DNA from: Flavobacterium sp. N2038
GTDB taxonomy: Bacteria > Bacteroidota > Bacteroidia > Flavobacteriales > Flavobacteriaceae
NCBI RefSeq assembly: GCF_025947185.1
Contig: NZ_CP110001.1
Span: forward strand, 2,418,001 to 2,482,000
DNA: 64,000 bases
Direction of reading: 5' to 3'
Below the pieces are notes generated by a model that was not told where the DNA came from, searched no databases, and saw nothing but the letters and a program-made list of their open reading frames with translations. Positions within the stretch are counted from its first letter, which is position 1; each line of letters opens with the position of its first letter. Of the stretch, positions 18,518-26,620 are shown in pieces. The position numbers were made by a program, and so were the translations under genes.

Positions 18518-18552
18518 AAAGAGATGTCAAATTATATTTGATGTCTCTTTCT
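18518..18552 (+). terminator. Terminator after the oxygenase gene
   Basis: A 15-bp perfect stem (AAAGAGATGTCAAAT pairing with ATTTGATGTCTCTTT) with a 3-base loop follows 19 bases after the stop codon. From here to the tRNA promoter, about 360 bases, no gene or strong structure was seen. Confidence 0.75.
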
Positions 18553-18916
18553 ATATTAGATCAATACAAACCTTCAAATAAGTTATACATATGAGAGAGC
18601 AAAAATGAAATAAATGATTGAGTTTTACCAACTAAATAGCGAACAACTCTTAGCACTGATTTTTTTTAGCATCGAAAATTAATGTTGAAAAGGTTTTTTA
18701 TTTCCTCAATAGTTACTTTAAAATGTCAATAAAAACAATAACTGGCGAATTTTATAAAGATCGAATGGAAAGTAAAAACTATAGACGTACCATGAGAATA
18801 ATCCTATTTTTAAGAATGAATAAAAAAATATCTCTAATGAAGAGATTTTTATTTTATTCAATTCCAATCAATTAAAAAATAATTAATAAATAACTTAAAA
18901 TTAAGTTCGTTTTTTG

Positions 18917-18947
18917 TTTGTAAATGTAGAAAACGTTCCTATATTTG
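18917..18947 (+). promoter_or_regulatory. Bacteroidota-type promoter of the tRNA-Tyr gene
   Basis: TTTG (18917-18920) and TATATTTG (18940-18947) are separated by 19 bases and match the phylum -33/-7 consensus TTTG / TANNTTTG. The tRNA begins 41 bases after the -7 box, leaving a short leader. This is the best promoter match in the window. Confidence 0.75.
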
Positions 18948-18987
18948 CAACCGCTTAGAACAACAAAGCGCAATAATACAAAGCTTC

Positions 18988-19068
18988 GGGGAGATACTCA
19001 AGCGGCCAACGAGGGCAGACTGTAAATCTGCTGTGTGAACTTCGCAGGTTCGAATCCTGCTCTCCCCA
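18988..19068 (+). tRNA. tRNA-Tyr (anticodon GTA)
   Basis: The acceptor stem GGGGAGA pairs with TCTCCCC. The anticodon loop CTGTAAA gives GTA, and the T arm reads GCAGGTTCGAATCCTGC. The long variable arm (about 13 bases) is typical of bacterial tRNA-Tyr. The 3' CCA is not encoded: the acceptor stem is followed by A, then CA. Confidence 0.96.
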
Positions 19069-19070
19069 CA

Positions 19071-19103
19071 AAAGTCCTAATCTTTGATTAGGACTTTTTT
19101 TTT
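19071..19103 (+). terminator. Terminator of the tRNA-Tyr transcript
   Basis: A 12-bp perfect stem (AAAGTCCTAATC pairing with GATTAGGACTTT) with a 3-base loop runs into a T tract directly after the tRNA. Confidence 0.88.
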
Positions 19104-19371
19104 AGCTAAAATTGGATAAAAGGAATAAAGCTGCAAAATCTAAAAAGCGGCAGTTTTTTCAATCTTTGTAAAAACGATCAAAAGTTTTGTGACTAAATTG
19201 TAGTATAAACTCGCTATCAGGTTATACTTGTTTAGTTTTTGTGCCTGACCTCTTTACCTTTTCCAGGATAATTCAAAAATAATGTATGATAATCCGACTA
19301 TTTTGTTTTAAACGACATTTTAAACAAAATAAATTGACTTTTTAAACAAAGTAAAGCAGATGTGATGTGTC

Positions 19372-19379
19372 TAATTTTG
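19372..19379 (+). promoter_or_regulatory. -7 promoter box upstream of the SDR gene
   Basis: TAATTTTG matches TANNTTTG and ends 27 bases before the chosen ATG. No TTTG element at the usual distance was found. The box supports the internal ATG over an in-frame ATG at 19362, which lies upstream of it. The preceding ~270 bases after the tRNA terminator show no gene. Confidence 0.45.
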
Positions 19380-19406
19380 TCTCATAACTTTTTAATATTT
19401 AATAAA

Positions 19407-20399
19407 ATGAGACAAAACAATTATCAGGGAGCGTTACAACAATCGATAGGTTCTGGATTTAATGCAAAATCCACAACGGCTGATGTTATCAAAGGAATTG
19501 ACCTTAAAGGAAAGATTGTAATTGTAACTGGTGGAAATGCAGGCATTGGTCTTGAAACAACTAAAACATTAGCAAATGCTGGTGCTACAGTAATTGTACC
19601 TGCAAGAGACATTGAAAAAGCTAAGATGAATTTGGAAGGCGTAAAAAATGTCGAATTGGAGGTAATGGATATTATGAATCCCGGTTCTATTGATGCGTTT
19701 GCTGAGAAATTCCTGTCTTCGGAGAGACCTTTGCATTTACTTATAAATAATGCAGGTATTATGTGGGTACCTTTACGCAGAGACAGTCGCGGCATCGAAT
19801 CACAATTGGCGACTAATTACTTAGGGCAATTCCATTTGACAGCAAAACTTTTTCCTGCACTTAAAAAAGCGAATGGCTCAAGGGTTGTTAATGTATCTTC
19901 TCTTGGGCATCATATGTCTCCTTTCGATTTTGAGGATCCTAACTTTCTTCACAGAGAATATGAAACTTTGCAAGCTTATGGGCAATCAAAAACAGCAAGT
20001 AATTTATTTTCTCTTGAGCTTGATAATCGTGCGAAATCTTTCAATATAAGAGCCTATTCAGTACATCCGGGTTCAATTGCGGGGACTGAATTAGCAAGAG
20101 AAGCATCTTTAGAATTGTTTCAAAAAATGGGCTTCTTAGATGCAGAAGGCAATATAATGCCTGAGGTTGCAGCAAGGCTAAAATCAATATCGCAAGGTGC
20201 TGCCACAACTATATGGTGTGCTACAAGTTCTTTGCTTGATAATATTGGTGGTGTTTATTGTGAAGATGGAGATATTGCTTTATTACTATCTGAAGAAAGT
20301 ATTGGAACATCTGGTGTTGCTCCTTATTCTTTGGACGAATACAATGCTAAGAAATTATGGAATTTAAGCGAGCAAATGACAGGTTTATCCTTTATGTAG
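19407..20399 (+). CDS. Short-chain dehydrogenase/reductase family oxidoreductase
   Basis: The 330-residue protein has the classical SDR signature: VTGGNAGIGLETT for NAD(P) binding, LLINNAGIM, VVNVSSLGHH with the catalytic Ser, and AYGQSKTASN with the YxxxK pair. It resembles retinol-dehydrogenase/WW-domain-oxidoreductase-like SDRs that reduce or oxidise small carbonyl compounds; the substrate is unknown. The N-terminal ~25 residues (MRQNNYQGALQQS) precede the Rossmann fold. An AraC regulator gene follows 109 bases downstream on the same strand and may control it. Confidence 0.88.
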   Translation: MRQNNYQGALQQSIGSGFNAKSTTADVIKGIDLKGKIVIVTGGNAGIGLETTKTLANAGATVIVPARDIEKAKMNLEGVKNVELEVMDIMNPGSIDAFAEKFLSSERPLHLLINNAGIMWVPLRRDSRGIESQLATNYLGQFHLTAKLFPALKKANGSRVVNVSSLGHHMSPFDFEDPNFLHREYETLQAYGQSKTASNLFSLELDNRAKSFNIRAYSVHPGSIAGTELAREASLELFQKMGFLDAEGNIMPEVAARLKSISQGAATTIWCATSSLLDNIGGVYCEDGDIALLLSEESIGTSGVAPYSLDEYNAKKLWNLSEQMTGLSFM

Positions 20400-20508
20400 G
20401 TAGTTCAATATAAATTTAAACGGACTAAAAACAAATGATACTTTCTATCTTTACATTAATAAAATCTTTCTTAAAGAAGAATATAGAGATAAATTATACC
20501 AATTAGTT

Positions 20509-21312
20509 ATGGAGCATATATCTAAATATTTAACCCCTGAGATCAAACTGTCCTGCTATGAGGATAAGTTCTTTAAATCAGATGTCATGTTTGATGATCA
20601 TATGCTGGTTTGGTTTATCTCTGGAGAAACAAAAATTATACAGTATGACATCTCCTTTCTTTTTAAGCAAGGAGATATCTTTTTAATTCCCAGAAACCAG
20701 CTTGCAACAATAATTAATTATCCTTCAAATGGGCAACCGCATAAAACGGTGGTTATGCATCTCACGGTTGAACGGTTAAAGGGATTTTATAAGAAAATCG
20801 AATATAATAAAAACCCAGCTACTGAAAACAAAATTTACAGTTTTAAAAACCATCCTTTATTAGAAAGCTGCTTAGCTTCACTTGTCCCTTATTTTGATTT
20901 GAAAGATGGTTTTTCAGAGGAACTGGCTTCTTTAAAAATAACCGAAGCTTTGAATATTTTGAGAGAAATTGACAAAGATGTCGACAATGTATTAGCTAAT
21001 TTTGATGAACCAGGTAAAATTGATTTAATTAGTTTTATGGAACGTAATTTTATGTTCAACATGCCTTTGGAGAAACTAGGTTATCTTACTGGTCGCAGTT
21101 TATCAACATTCAACCGGGATTTCAAAAAGTTTTTCAAAACAACTCCGCAAAAATGGCTAACCCAGAAAAGACTTGAATTAGCTTATTATCAATTAACCGA
21201 AAAAAAGAAAAAACCTATTGACGTTTACCTTGAAGTTGGTTTTGAGAATTTATCTCATTTTTCATATGCTTTTAAGAAGCAATATGGAATTTCTCCAAAA
21301 CAATTGCTTTAA
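20509..21312 (+). CDS. AraC family transcriptional regulator
   Basis: The 267-residue protein has a cupin-like N-terminal sensing region (GETKIIQYDISFLFKQGDIFLIP) and a C-terminal AraC/XylS DNA-binding domain. Its two helix-turn-helix units are visible as LEKLGYLTGRSLSTFNRDFKKFF and VYLEVGFENLSHFSYAFKKQ. The gene lies downstream of the SDR gene on the same strand, a frequent pairing of a regulator with its target. A terminator follows about 90 bases after its stop. Confidence 0.9.
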   Translation: MEHISKYLTPEIKLSCYEDKFFKSDVMFDDHMLVWFISGETKIIQYDISFLFKQGDIFLIPRNQLATIINYPSNGQPHKTVVMHLTVERLKGFYKKIEYNKNPATENKIYSFKNHPLLESCLASLVPYFDLKDGFSEELASLKITEALNILREIDKDVDNVLANFDEPGKIDLISFMERNFMFNMPLEKLGYLTGRSLSTFNRDFKKFFKTTPQKWLTQKRLELAYYQLTEKKKKPIDVYLEVGFENLSHFSYAFKKQYGISPKQLL

Positions 21313-21394
21313 GATACTTTAGAAATCAAATTTATACATTCGATCCTATATACGTTAACGAAGATCTGTTTATAAACTATGGCATTGTATAAAA

Positions 21395-21424
21395 CAAAAA
21401 AATCTCCGCTAGGGAGATTTTTTG
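21395..21424. terminator. Bidirectional terminator between the AraC and TlpA-like genes
   Basis: The hairpin AATCTCC-GCTAG-GGAGATT is flanked by an A run on the left and a T run on the right, so it can end transcripts from both convergent genes. Confidence 0.75.
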
Positions 21425-21444
21425 TTTTGTTCTAAAACTAAGCC

Positions 21445-22611
21445 TTATTTAGCTAAAAGTTCAAGGATTTTTGCTCTCAATTCCGGACCTCTTAAGTCCT
21501 GAGCTACTACTTTTCCTGAAGCATCAAGAATAAAAGTAGCAGGAATTGATTCAACATTATATTGTTTTGCAATTGGTTCGTCCCAAAATTTTAAGTTTGA
21601 AACGTGTGTCCATGTTAAACCATCTTTTGCGATAGCTTCTGTCCACTTGCTTTTTTCTTTATCTAAAGAAACACCAATTATATTTAGTCCTTTTGAATGT
21701 AACTCTTTGTATATAGCTACAACATTTGGATTTTCCTTTCTGCATGGTCCGCACCATGAAGCCCAAAAATCAACGATAGTTACTTTTCCTAAACTTTCTT
21801 TAAGAGAAACTACTTTTCCTTCTGGATTAGGAGCTGAAAAATCTGCTCTTCATTTAGCGCTACCAACAGGAGCTGCTGTTGCACCTACTGCAGGCATTTT
21901 TGCTTGACCAATTTTAGCTTTAGCTTCTTTACCAGGAATAGTGTTTTTTAATGACTCATCTAAAGAGTTATAGATACTTTCTACTTTTTTAGCATCTGCT
22001 GTAGGATCTTCAGACATTCCTTTAACGATCAATACAGAGATAAAAGATTTTGGGTGAGACTCAGCATAAGCAACATATGATTTTTTAGACTTCTCTTGTA
22101 CTTCAGTTTGAAGTGTCATAAATTGTTTCATCAAGCTATTGATAACTGCAGTATCCTGAGCTTGTTGAGCTTGTTGCATTTTTTGAGTATTCTTTTTCTG
22201 AAAATCAATTAAGCTTTTTTGAGTTTTTGTAAGTTCATCCTGGAATTTAGTAAACTCTTCGTTGTTGTAAGTTCCGGTAACTTTAGATTTATGAATACTG
22301 TCTTTATCAATTGCGATATTGATTTCTCCGCTTTCTAAGATAAATTGAATAGGACCTCTCGCATCCTGAAGAATTAAGGTATGGAAAGCTGGTTCAGTTA
22401 CTTTACCTTTTATTTCAAATTTTCCATTTTCAACTTTTACAGTATCAAGAGCAACAGTTATATGTGTTGTTGGATCCTGACCTTGAAGAATGATAGTTTT
22501 ACCGTTTTCGATACCTGTAGCAGTTCCAGTAATTAAGTATTCTCCGTCTTTAACTTTGCTGCAAGAAATAATAGCTGCAGTAGCTGTAAGTAAAAAAAAT
22601 ATTTTTTTCAT
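21445..22611 (-). pseudogene. TlpA-like thiol:disulfide lipoprotein with premature in-frame TGA
   Basis: The intact frame encodes a lipoprotein signal (TAAIISC), a DUF4369-like beta domain (GEYLITGTATGIENGKTI, residues ~22-120) and a helical linker. It stops at a TGA (21850-21852) after APVGSAK. The same frame then continues for 134 codons as a complete thioredoxin domain: RADFSAPNPEGKVVSLKE, WASWCGPCRKENP with the redox CxxC, and SIPATFILDASGK, ending at TAA. Without the stop the protein would be 388 residues, normal for this Bacteroidota family of periplasmic thiol oxidoreductases. No good ATG exists between the stop and the CxxC, so the thioredoxin part would be lost. A nonsense mutation, a six-base insertion or a sequence error are all possible. 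Confidence 0.85.
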
Positions 22612-22813
22612 TATAAATATTAATTAGTTAATTGATTTGTGCAACAAAAGTATCTAAAATTATAAAACTTACAGAATTTTGTAACCTAAAATTTTGTTAT
22701 TGTTTTTTGCAGCTTAAAGCCTTTGTTTACAAGGGGTTTGATGGTTTTACTTCTTTAAAAGCTATTAAAAGTGTTTTTATTTCAGCTTAATATAAACGTT
22801 TTCGCAATAATTA

Positions 22814-22847
22814 GGCATAAAAAAAGCACTCCGTTACCGAAGTGCTT
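22814..22847 (-). terminator. Terminator after the J-domain/KTSC gene
   Basis: On the minus strand, AAGCACT and AGTGCTT form a 7-bp stem around a 10-base loop, followed by a run of seven T. It lies 23 bases after the stop of the J-domain gene. Confidence 0.75.
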
Positions 22848-22869
22848 ATGGCTTTATCTAAGTATAAAA

Positions 22870-23310
22870 TTACTCTTGATTTGTTTTCTTTCTCCAGGTA
22901 AAAGAGTTCAAGATATGTCTTTTTGCAAATCTTCCTGGTGAGTCAGCGTTTACCATTTTTACGTAAGTTGCTTTAGGAACACTAATGTATTCATAAACAC
23001 TTCCGTTAGAAAAATCGATAATCAAACGACCTTCAACAAATTTATAATCAGTGATTGTTGAACTTGCTATAGTCTCAGTATATTCAGGTAAGTTAGCTTT
23101 AATCGTTTCAGGATTAATACTTACTAAGAAGTGGTAAGCCTCAATAATTGCTTTACTTTTTTCTTCTGCTGCTTTCAAACCAGCATCATCACCTTGAAAT
23201 TTATCAGGATGAGATTCTTTCATCGCATTACGATAAATGGTTTTTAAATCTTTTAATTCTGCAGTTTTGTCTACGTTTAGTAACTTGCGGTATTCAACTA
23301 TTTTTTTCAT
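22870..23310 (-). CDS. J-domain protein with C-terminal KTSC domain
   Basis: The 146-residue protein begins with a DnaJ-like domain (residues ~5-65) with the Hsp70-stimulating HPD motif in ESHPDKFQGDD. A KTSC domain (residues ~85-140) follows, with IDFSNGSVYEYISVP and SPGRFAKRHI. J domains recruit Hsp70; KTSC is a small domain of unknown function related to lysyl-tRNA synthetase-associated sequences. The combination seems widespread in Bacteroidota, but its client is unknown. It is apparently a single-gene unit with its own terminator. Confidence 0.82.
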   Translation of the reverse strand: MKKIVEYRKLLNVDKTAELKDLKTIYRNAMKESHPDKFQGDDAGLKAAEEKSKAIIEAYHFLVSINPETIKANLPEYTETIASSTITDYKFVEGRLIIDFSNGSVYEYISVPKATYVKMVNADSPGRFAKRHILNSFTWRKKTNQE

Positions 23311-23513
23311 AAATAAAAATGTAACTTATTGTCTATTAGTTTGAAATGGATGTTTTTTACTTCAAAACGACAAATTTTTTGCAAAGGTACACTTTTTTTT
23401 AACTTTTTACTTTTGATAGAAAAAATATTCAATAAATATGTTGAATGTTAGAAGTCGTATGTCAAAACTTATGCGCAAAGTTTAAACCTGAAACCTGAAA
23501 CCTAAAACAAAAA

Positions 23514-23765
23514 CTACTTCTGTTCCGGTTTGTAATTTGCCTTATCAAAGTTTTTAGATTTCTTAGGATATTTATCGTAACTAATATCACTTGGGTTTTC
23601 AATTACAGATTTGATTGTAATCATATCTCCAACCTGAAAATTAGTACTGGCAATTTTATAATCTAAAAGAATTTCACCGCAAAAATAATTGTTGTTTTCA
23701 TCTTTTTCTATGATGCCGGTGTAAACTCCTTTTTTCAGCATTTTTTCGTGTGCTCCTTTAGACAT
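23514..23765 (-). CDS. Conserved-looking small protein of unknown function (83 aa)
   Basis: I do not recognise a domain. The protein (MSKGAHEKMLKKGVYTGII...) is basic at both ends, has alternating beta-like segments (FQVGDMITIKSVIE) and no signal peptide, so it is probably cytoplasmic. The start was placed at this ATG, not an in-frame ATG 39 bases upstream, because TAACTTTG, a -7-type box, occupies 23792-23799 between the two. The gene is divergent from the next plus-strand gene, with a gap of only about 85 bases. Confidence 0.6.
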   Translation of the reverse strand: MSKGAHEKMLKKGVYTGIIEKDENNNYFCGEILLDYKIASTNFQVGDMITIKSVIENPSDISYDKYPKKSKNFDKANYKPEQK

Positions 23766-23851
23766 GATTTCTTTATTTAAAATTGAAGCTGCAAAGTTAA
23801 GCAATTAATGTTTGGTTTAGGGAGTTCCGTACAATCTGAGTATATTTGCAC

Positions 23852-24394
23852 ATGCAGAAGAATTACAGACCACATCCAAATTCGTTTAAAAATACATTTT
23901 GTGTTTTTCATGAAGTGCTTTCAAATGAGATTGAAGGTTTAAAAAAGCAATTTGAAAGCAAAGCTGGAAGTACCTATTATTATACAGAGAAAGGAATGTA
24001 TCGGGTATCTAATCACTGGGGAAGGCTGGCTAATAGTAAATGGCGTTTAATTGCGTGTGAACCCGAAACAGAATCAAAGACTAAAATTGGTTTTGCAGCC
24101 TGGAGCGAATTTTATCCTGATAATGCCGAAGAAAAACTATATTATATCGAAGCTGATTTTGATAAAAACCTTGCCAATTATCAGCATAGAAATAATCCGG
24201 AGTATGATAAAAAAGCGGTACTAAGAACAAGTTTTGAAACTGCAAAAAGACTGAAACAAATTAGGAATTTGCAGCAACTAACATCCTGGGCAAAGTATTT
24301 TGATTATGATGATATTGATGAGTTGAGAAAACAGATTATCAACGAATTGATTTTTACCGAAAAAAGTTTAGAAGAAATTAAAAGAGCAATATAA
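23852..24394 (+). CDS. Uncharacterised protein of about 180 residues
   Basis: I do not recognise a family. The protein is soluble-looking, rich in aromatic residues in the first half (STYYYTEKGMYRVSNHWGRL, NSKWRLIACEPE) and charged towards its helical C-terminus. The ATG used lies only a few bases after TATATTTG (23841-23848), a good -7 box; if that box is used, the mRNA would have almost no leader. A TTG two codons upstream is an unlikely alternative. The stop overlaps the ATG of the next small gene (TAATG), so the two are probably translated together. Confidence 0.6.
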   Translation: MQKNYRPHPNSFKNTFCVFHEVLSNEIEGLKKQFESKAGSTYYYTEKGMYRVSNHWGRLANSKWRLIACEPETESKTKIGFAAWSEFYPDNAEEKLYYIEADFDKNLANYQHRNNPEYDKKAVLRTSFETAKRLKQIRNLQQLTSWAKYFDYDDIDELRKQIINELIFTEKSLEEIKRAI

Positions 24395-24534
24395 TGGGAC
24401 GCAATAACGAAAGAAACATTAAAATTCACAATGACAAATTGCACAAAGCCCAGGCGAAGAAAAAACAAGCCGAAGTTTCGCGTAAAGAAAAATTAAAGGA
24501 AATCGTAAAGAAATTCAACGAAAATAAAGAGTAA
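24394..24534 (+). CDS. Small Lys-rich protein (46 aa) overlapping the previous gene
   Basis: The frame starts with the ATG in TAATG, sharing one base with the upstream stop, and encodes a very basic, helical peptide (KLHKAQAKKKQAEVSRK... ending KKFNENKE). The overlap and the lack of rare structure favour a real coupled gene. High lysine content and small size resemble nucleic-acid-associated small proteins of Bacteroidota, but no function can be claimed. Confidence 0.55.
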   Translation: MGRNNERNIKIHNDKLHKAQAKKKQAEVSRKEKLKEIVKKFNENKE

Positions 24535-24647
24535 TAAATATAGTTTCAAGTTTCATGTTGAACGTTTCAAGTTGTTGGAGCGAAAACCTGAAACCTGAAA
24601 CCTGACCCGAGGCTGAAAGCCGAACGGGCGAAGCAAACAAAAAAAAT

Positions 24648-24884
24648 ATGAATAGTAAATTTGAAACCCTAAAAGCAAGAGTACAGGAAATCATTGATTT
24701 GATGGCAGTAAAAAATGACAGAGAAGCTAATAATAAATTGCTTGAAGTAAGTGATGAATTAGATGAAATGTTAGATCATGCCGAAGAAGATGAAGAACTA
24801 AGGGAAATCAGCAGATATCAGGTTCTGTTAAATCAGCTTCATGTAAAGATTAATGGGGAAGAACAAGTTGATGGCGATGCATAA
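24648..24884 (+). CDS. Small acidic helical protein (78 aa), unknown function
   Basis: The protein is almost wholly alpha-helical and acidic (LLEVSDELDEMLDHAEEDEELREIS), without Cys or signal peptide. I do not recognise a domain. Its 3' end overlaps the start of the YchJ-like gene by about 14 bases, indicating a shared transcript. The 113-base gap before it holds copies of a CCTGAAA heptamer that recurs elsewhere in the window. Confidence 0.6.
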   Translation: MNSKFETLKARVQEIIDLMAVKNDREANNKLLEVSDELDEMLDHAEEDEELREISRYQVLLNQLHVKINGEEQVDGDA

Positions 24885-25251
24885 ATGTTATTGCGATACT
24901 GGTCTGGAATTTGAAAACTGTTGCGGATTATACCTTCAAAACAATCAAAAAGCGCCAACAGCTTTGGCTTTAATGCGTTCCAGATATTCGGCCTATGCAA
25001 CTCATAATGCAGATTATCTTTTAGAAACAACCTATATTTCTGAAAGGCAATTTTATTCGAAAGCCGAAATTTTAAAATGGGCTGTGAGTAATAAATGGCA
25101 AAAGTTAGAAATTCTGAGCTTTACCGAAAACACAGTCGAATTTAAAGCTTACTTTTTAGATTCAAATAATAAACCTCAGACACATTACGAATTTTCAACC
25201 TTTAAATTCGAAAATGATGCTTGGTATTATTTAGACGGAAAGTTTGAATAA
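24871..25251 (+). CDS. YchJ family protein (UPF0225), SEC-C-type metal-binding N-terminus
   Basis: The 126-residue protein opens with HKCYCDTGLEFENCCGLYL, a Cys pattern like the SEC-C zinc motif, followed by ALALMRSRYSAYATHNADYLL, the hallmark of YchJ proteins. The C-terminal half has an NTF2-like pattern (FKAYFLDSNNKPQTHYEFS). The function of YchJ is not established; metal binding is likely. Two ATGs six bases apart are candidate starts. The first was taken because GGGGAAG lies about 9 bases before it. An even earlier in-frame ATG adds six unlikely residues. Confidence 0.82.
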   Translation: MAMHKCYCDTGLEFENCCGLYLQNNQKAPTALALMRSRYSAYATHNADYLLETTYISERQFYSKAEILKWAVSNKWQKLEILSFTENTVEFKAYFLDSNNKPQTHYEFSTFKFENDAWYYLDGKFE

Positions 25252-25357
25252 TCATCAGATCTAACACTGTTAGTTGCTGATTTTGATTGAATATTTTAAC
25301 TAAAAATTAATAAAGGATTCTATTTTCATAATTCTAAAATAACGTAATTTTAGAATT

Positions 25358-26476
25358 ATGAAAAACGAATTTAAAAAAGGTTTTTATTTTAAGTCGTACG
25401 AAGCCCCGTTTCAGTCTCCGTTTGAAAAACTTTTTGGCATTTTCAAAGAGCTAATCACCCATACTTCGGGCGATTTTGATGAAGCAATCAGCTGGCTTCG
25501 GGAGTTGGATATAGAATATAAACTGACCGATGAGAACTACACAATCGATGATTTTATCGAAGATCTAAAAAAGAAAGGTTATATAAAGGATAAAGTCAAA
25601 GAAGACGGTACAAATGGTTTGGGCATAACGGCAAAAACGGAACGCGCCATTCGTCAGCAGGCTTTAGATCAGATTTTTGGAAACTTAAAGCGATCCGGAA
25701 ACGGAAATCATAAAACAAAACATGCCGGAAACGGAGATGAACATACAGGTGAATTTCGTGAGTTTAATTTTGGCGATGGTTTAGAACGTATTTCTTTGAC
25801 AGAAAGTCTGCGAAATGCCCAGATTAATAATGGTGTTGAAAGCTTTATGCTGACCGAAAATGATTTGGTTGTTGAAGAAACACAATACAAGGCACAAATG
25901 AGTACGGTTCTGATGATTGATATCAGTCATAGTATGATTTTGTATGGAGAAGACCGGATCACGCCGGCAAAGAAAGTTGCCATGGCTCTTGCCGAATTAA
26001 TTACAACCCGCTATCCAAAAGATACGCTCGATATTTTGGTTTTTGGTAATGATGCCTGGACGATTCCAATTAAGGATTTACCTTATTTACAAGTAGGACC
26101 TTATCATACCAATACAGTTGCCGGACTTCAGTTGGCGATGGATATTTTACGCAGAAAACGAAATACCAACAAACAGATTTTCATGATTACCGACGGAAAG
26201 CCGAGTTGTGTTCGCGAGCGTGATGGTTCGTATTATATGAATAGTAACGGACTTGATCAGTATATTGTAGACAAATGTTATACTCAGGCGCAACAGGCCA
26301 GAAAATTGCACATTCCAATAACTACTTTTATGATTGCAAATGATCCATATTTGCAAAGATTTGTCAATCATTTTACAGAAGCCAATCAGGGAAAAGCATT
26401 TTATACAGGATTAAAAGGTCTTGGAGAAATGATTTTTGAAGATTACGAAACAAATAGGAAGAAAAGAGTTCGTTAA
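25358..26476 (+). CDS. VWA domain protein, partner of the following AAA ATPase
   Basis: The C-terminal half of this 372-residue protein is a von Willebrand A domain with the metal site VLMIDISHSM (DxSxS), followed by Thr and Asp positions (YHTNTVAGLQ, FMITDGKPSC). The N-terminal ~170 residues are charged, with a Gly/His/Asn-rich linker. VWA proteins paired with MoxR or Mg-chelatase-type ATPases form chaperone-like complexes that activate or insert cofactors into partner enzymes. The ATPase gene lies 144 bases downstream on the same strand. The target complex is not evident from neighbours. The intervening gap holds tandem CAAAGTTA copies and a small inverted repeat. Confidence 0.85.
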   Translation: MKNEFKKGFYFKSYEAPFQSPFEKLFGIFKELITHTSGDFDEAISWLRELDIEYKLTDENYTIDDFIEDLKKKGYIKDKVKEDGTNGLGITAKTERAIRQQALDQIFGNLKRSGNGNHKTKHAGNGDEHTGEFREFNFGDGLERISLTESLRNAQINNGVESFMLTENDLVVEETQYKAQMSTVLMIDISHSMILYGEDRITPAKKVAMALAELITTRYPKDTLDILVFGNDAWTIPIKDLPYLQVGPYHTNTVAGLQLAMDILRRKRNTNKQIFMITDGKPSCVRERDGSYYMNSNGLDQYIVDKCYTQAQQARKLHIPITTFMIANDPYLQRFVNHFTEANQGKAFYTGLKGLGEMIFEDYETNRKKRVR

Positions 26477-26527
26477 ATAGACTCAAAGTTACAAAGTTAC
26501 AAAGGTTAAGAGGGACAAAAATCTTAG

Positions 26528-26547
26528 AGACACACGGCAGTGCGTCT
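26528..26547. repeat. Short intergenic inverted repeat
   Basis: AGACACAC-GGCA-GTGCGTCT is a near-perfect palindrome (one mismatched pair) between the VWA and ATPase genes. It looks like the small GC-richer palindromes scattered between flavobacterial genes. No T run follows, so it is not an obvious terminator. Confidence 0.4.
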
Positions 26548-26620
26548 AATTAAATTATCATAAAAACAAAATACATTGAATTTTTAAATCATTTAATCTT
26601 TCAATTTTTAAATCAAAAAC

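Noticed and set aside
21850..21852. TGA as selenocysteine codon in the TlpA-like gene
   Set aside because: No Sec-insertion hairpin or Sec machinery was seen, the position is a domain linker and not the CxxC site, and flavobacteria are not known for this use.
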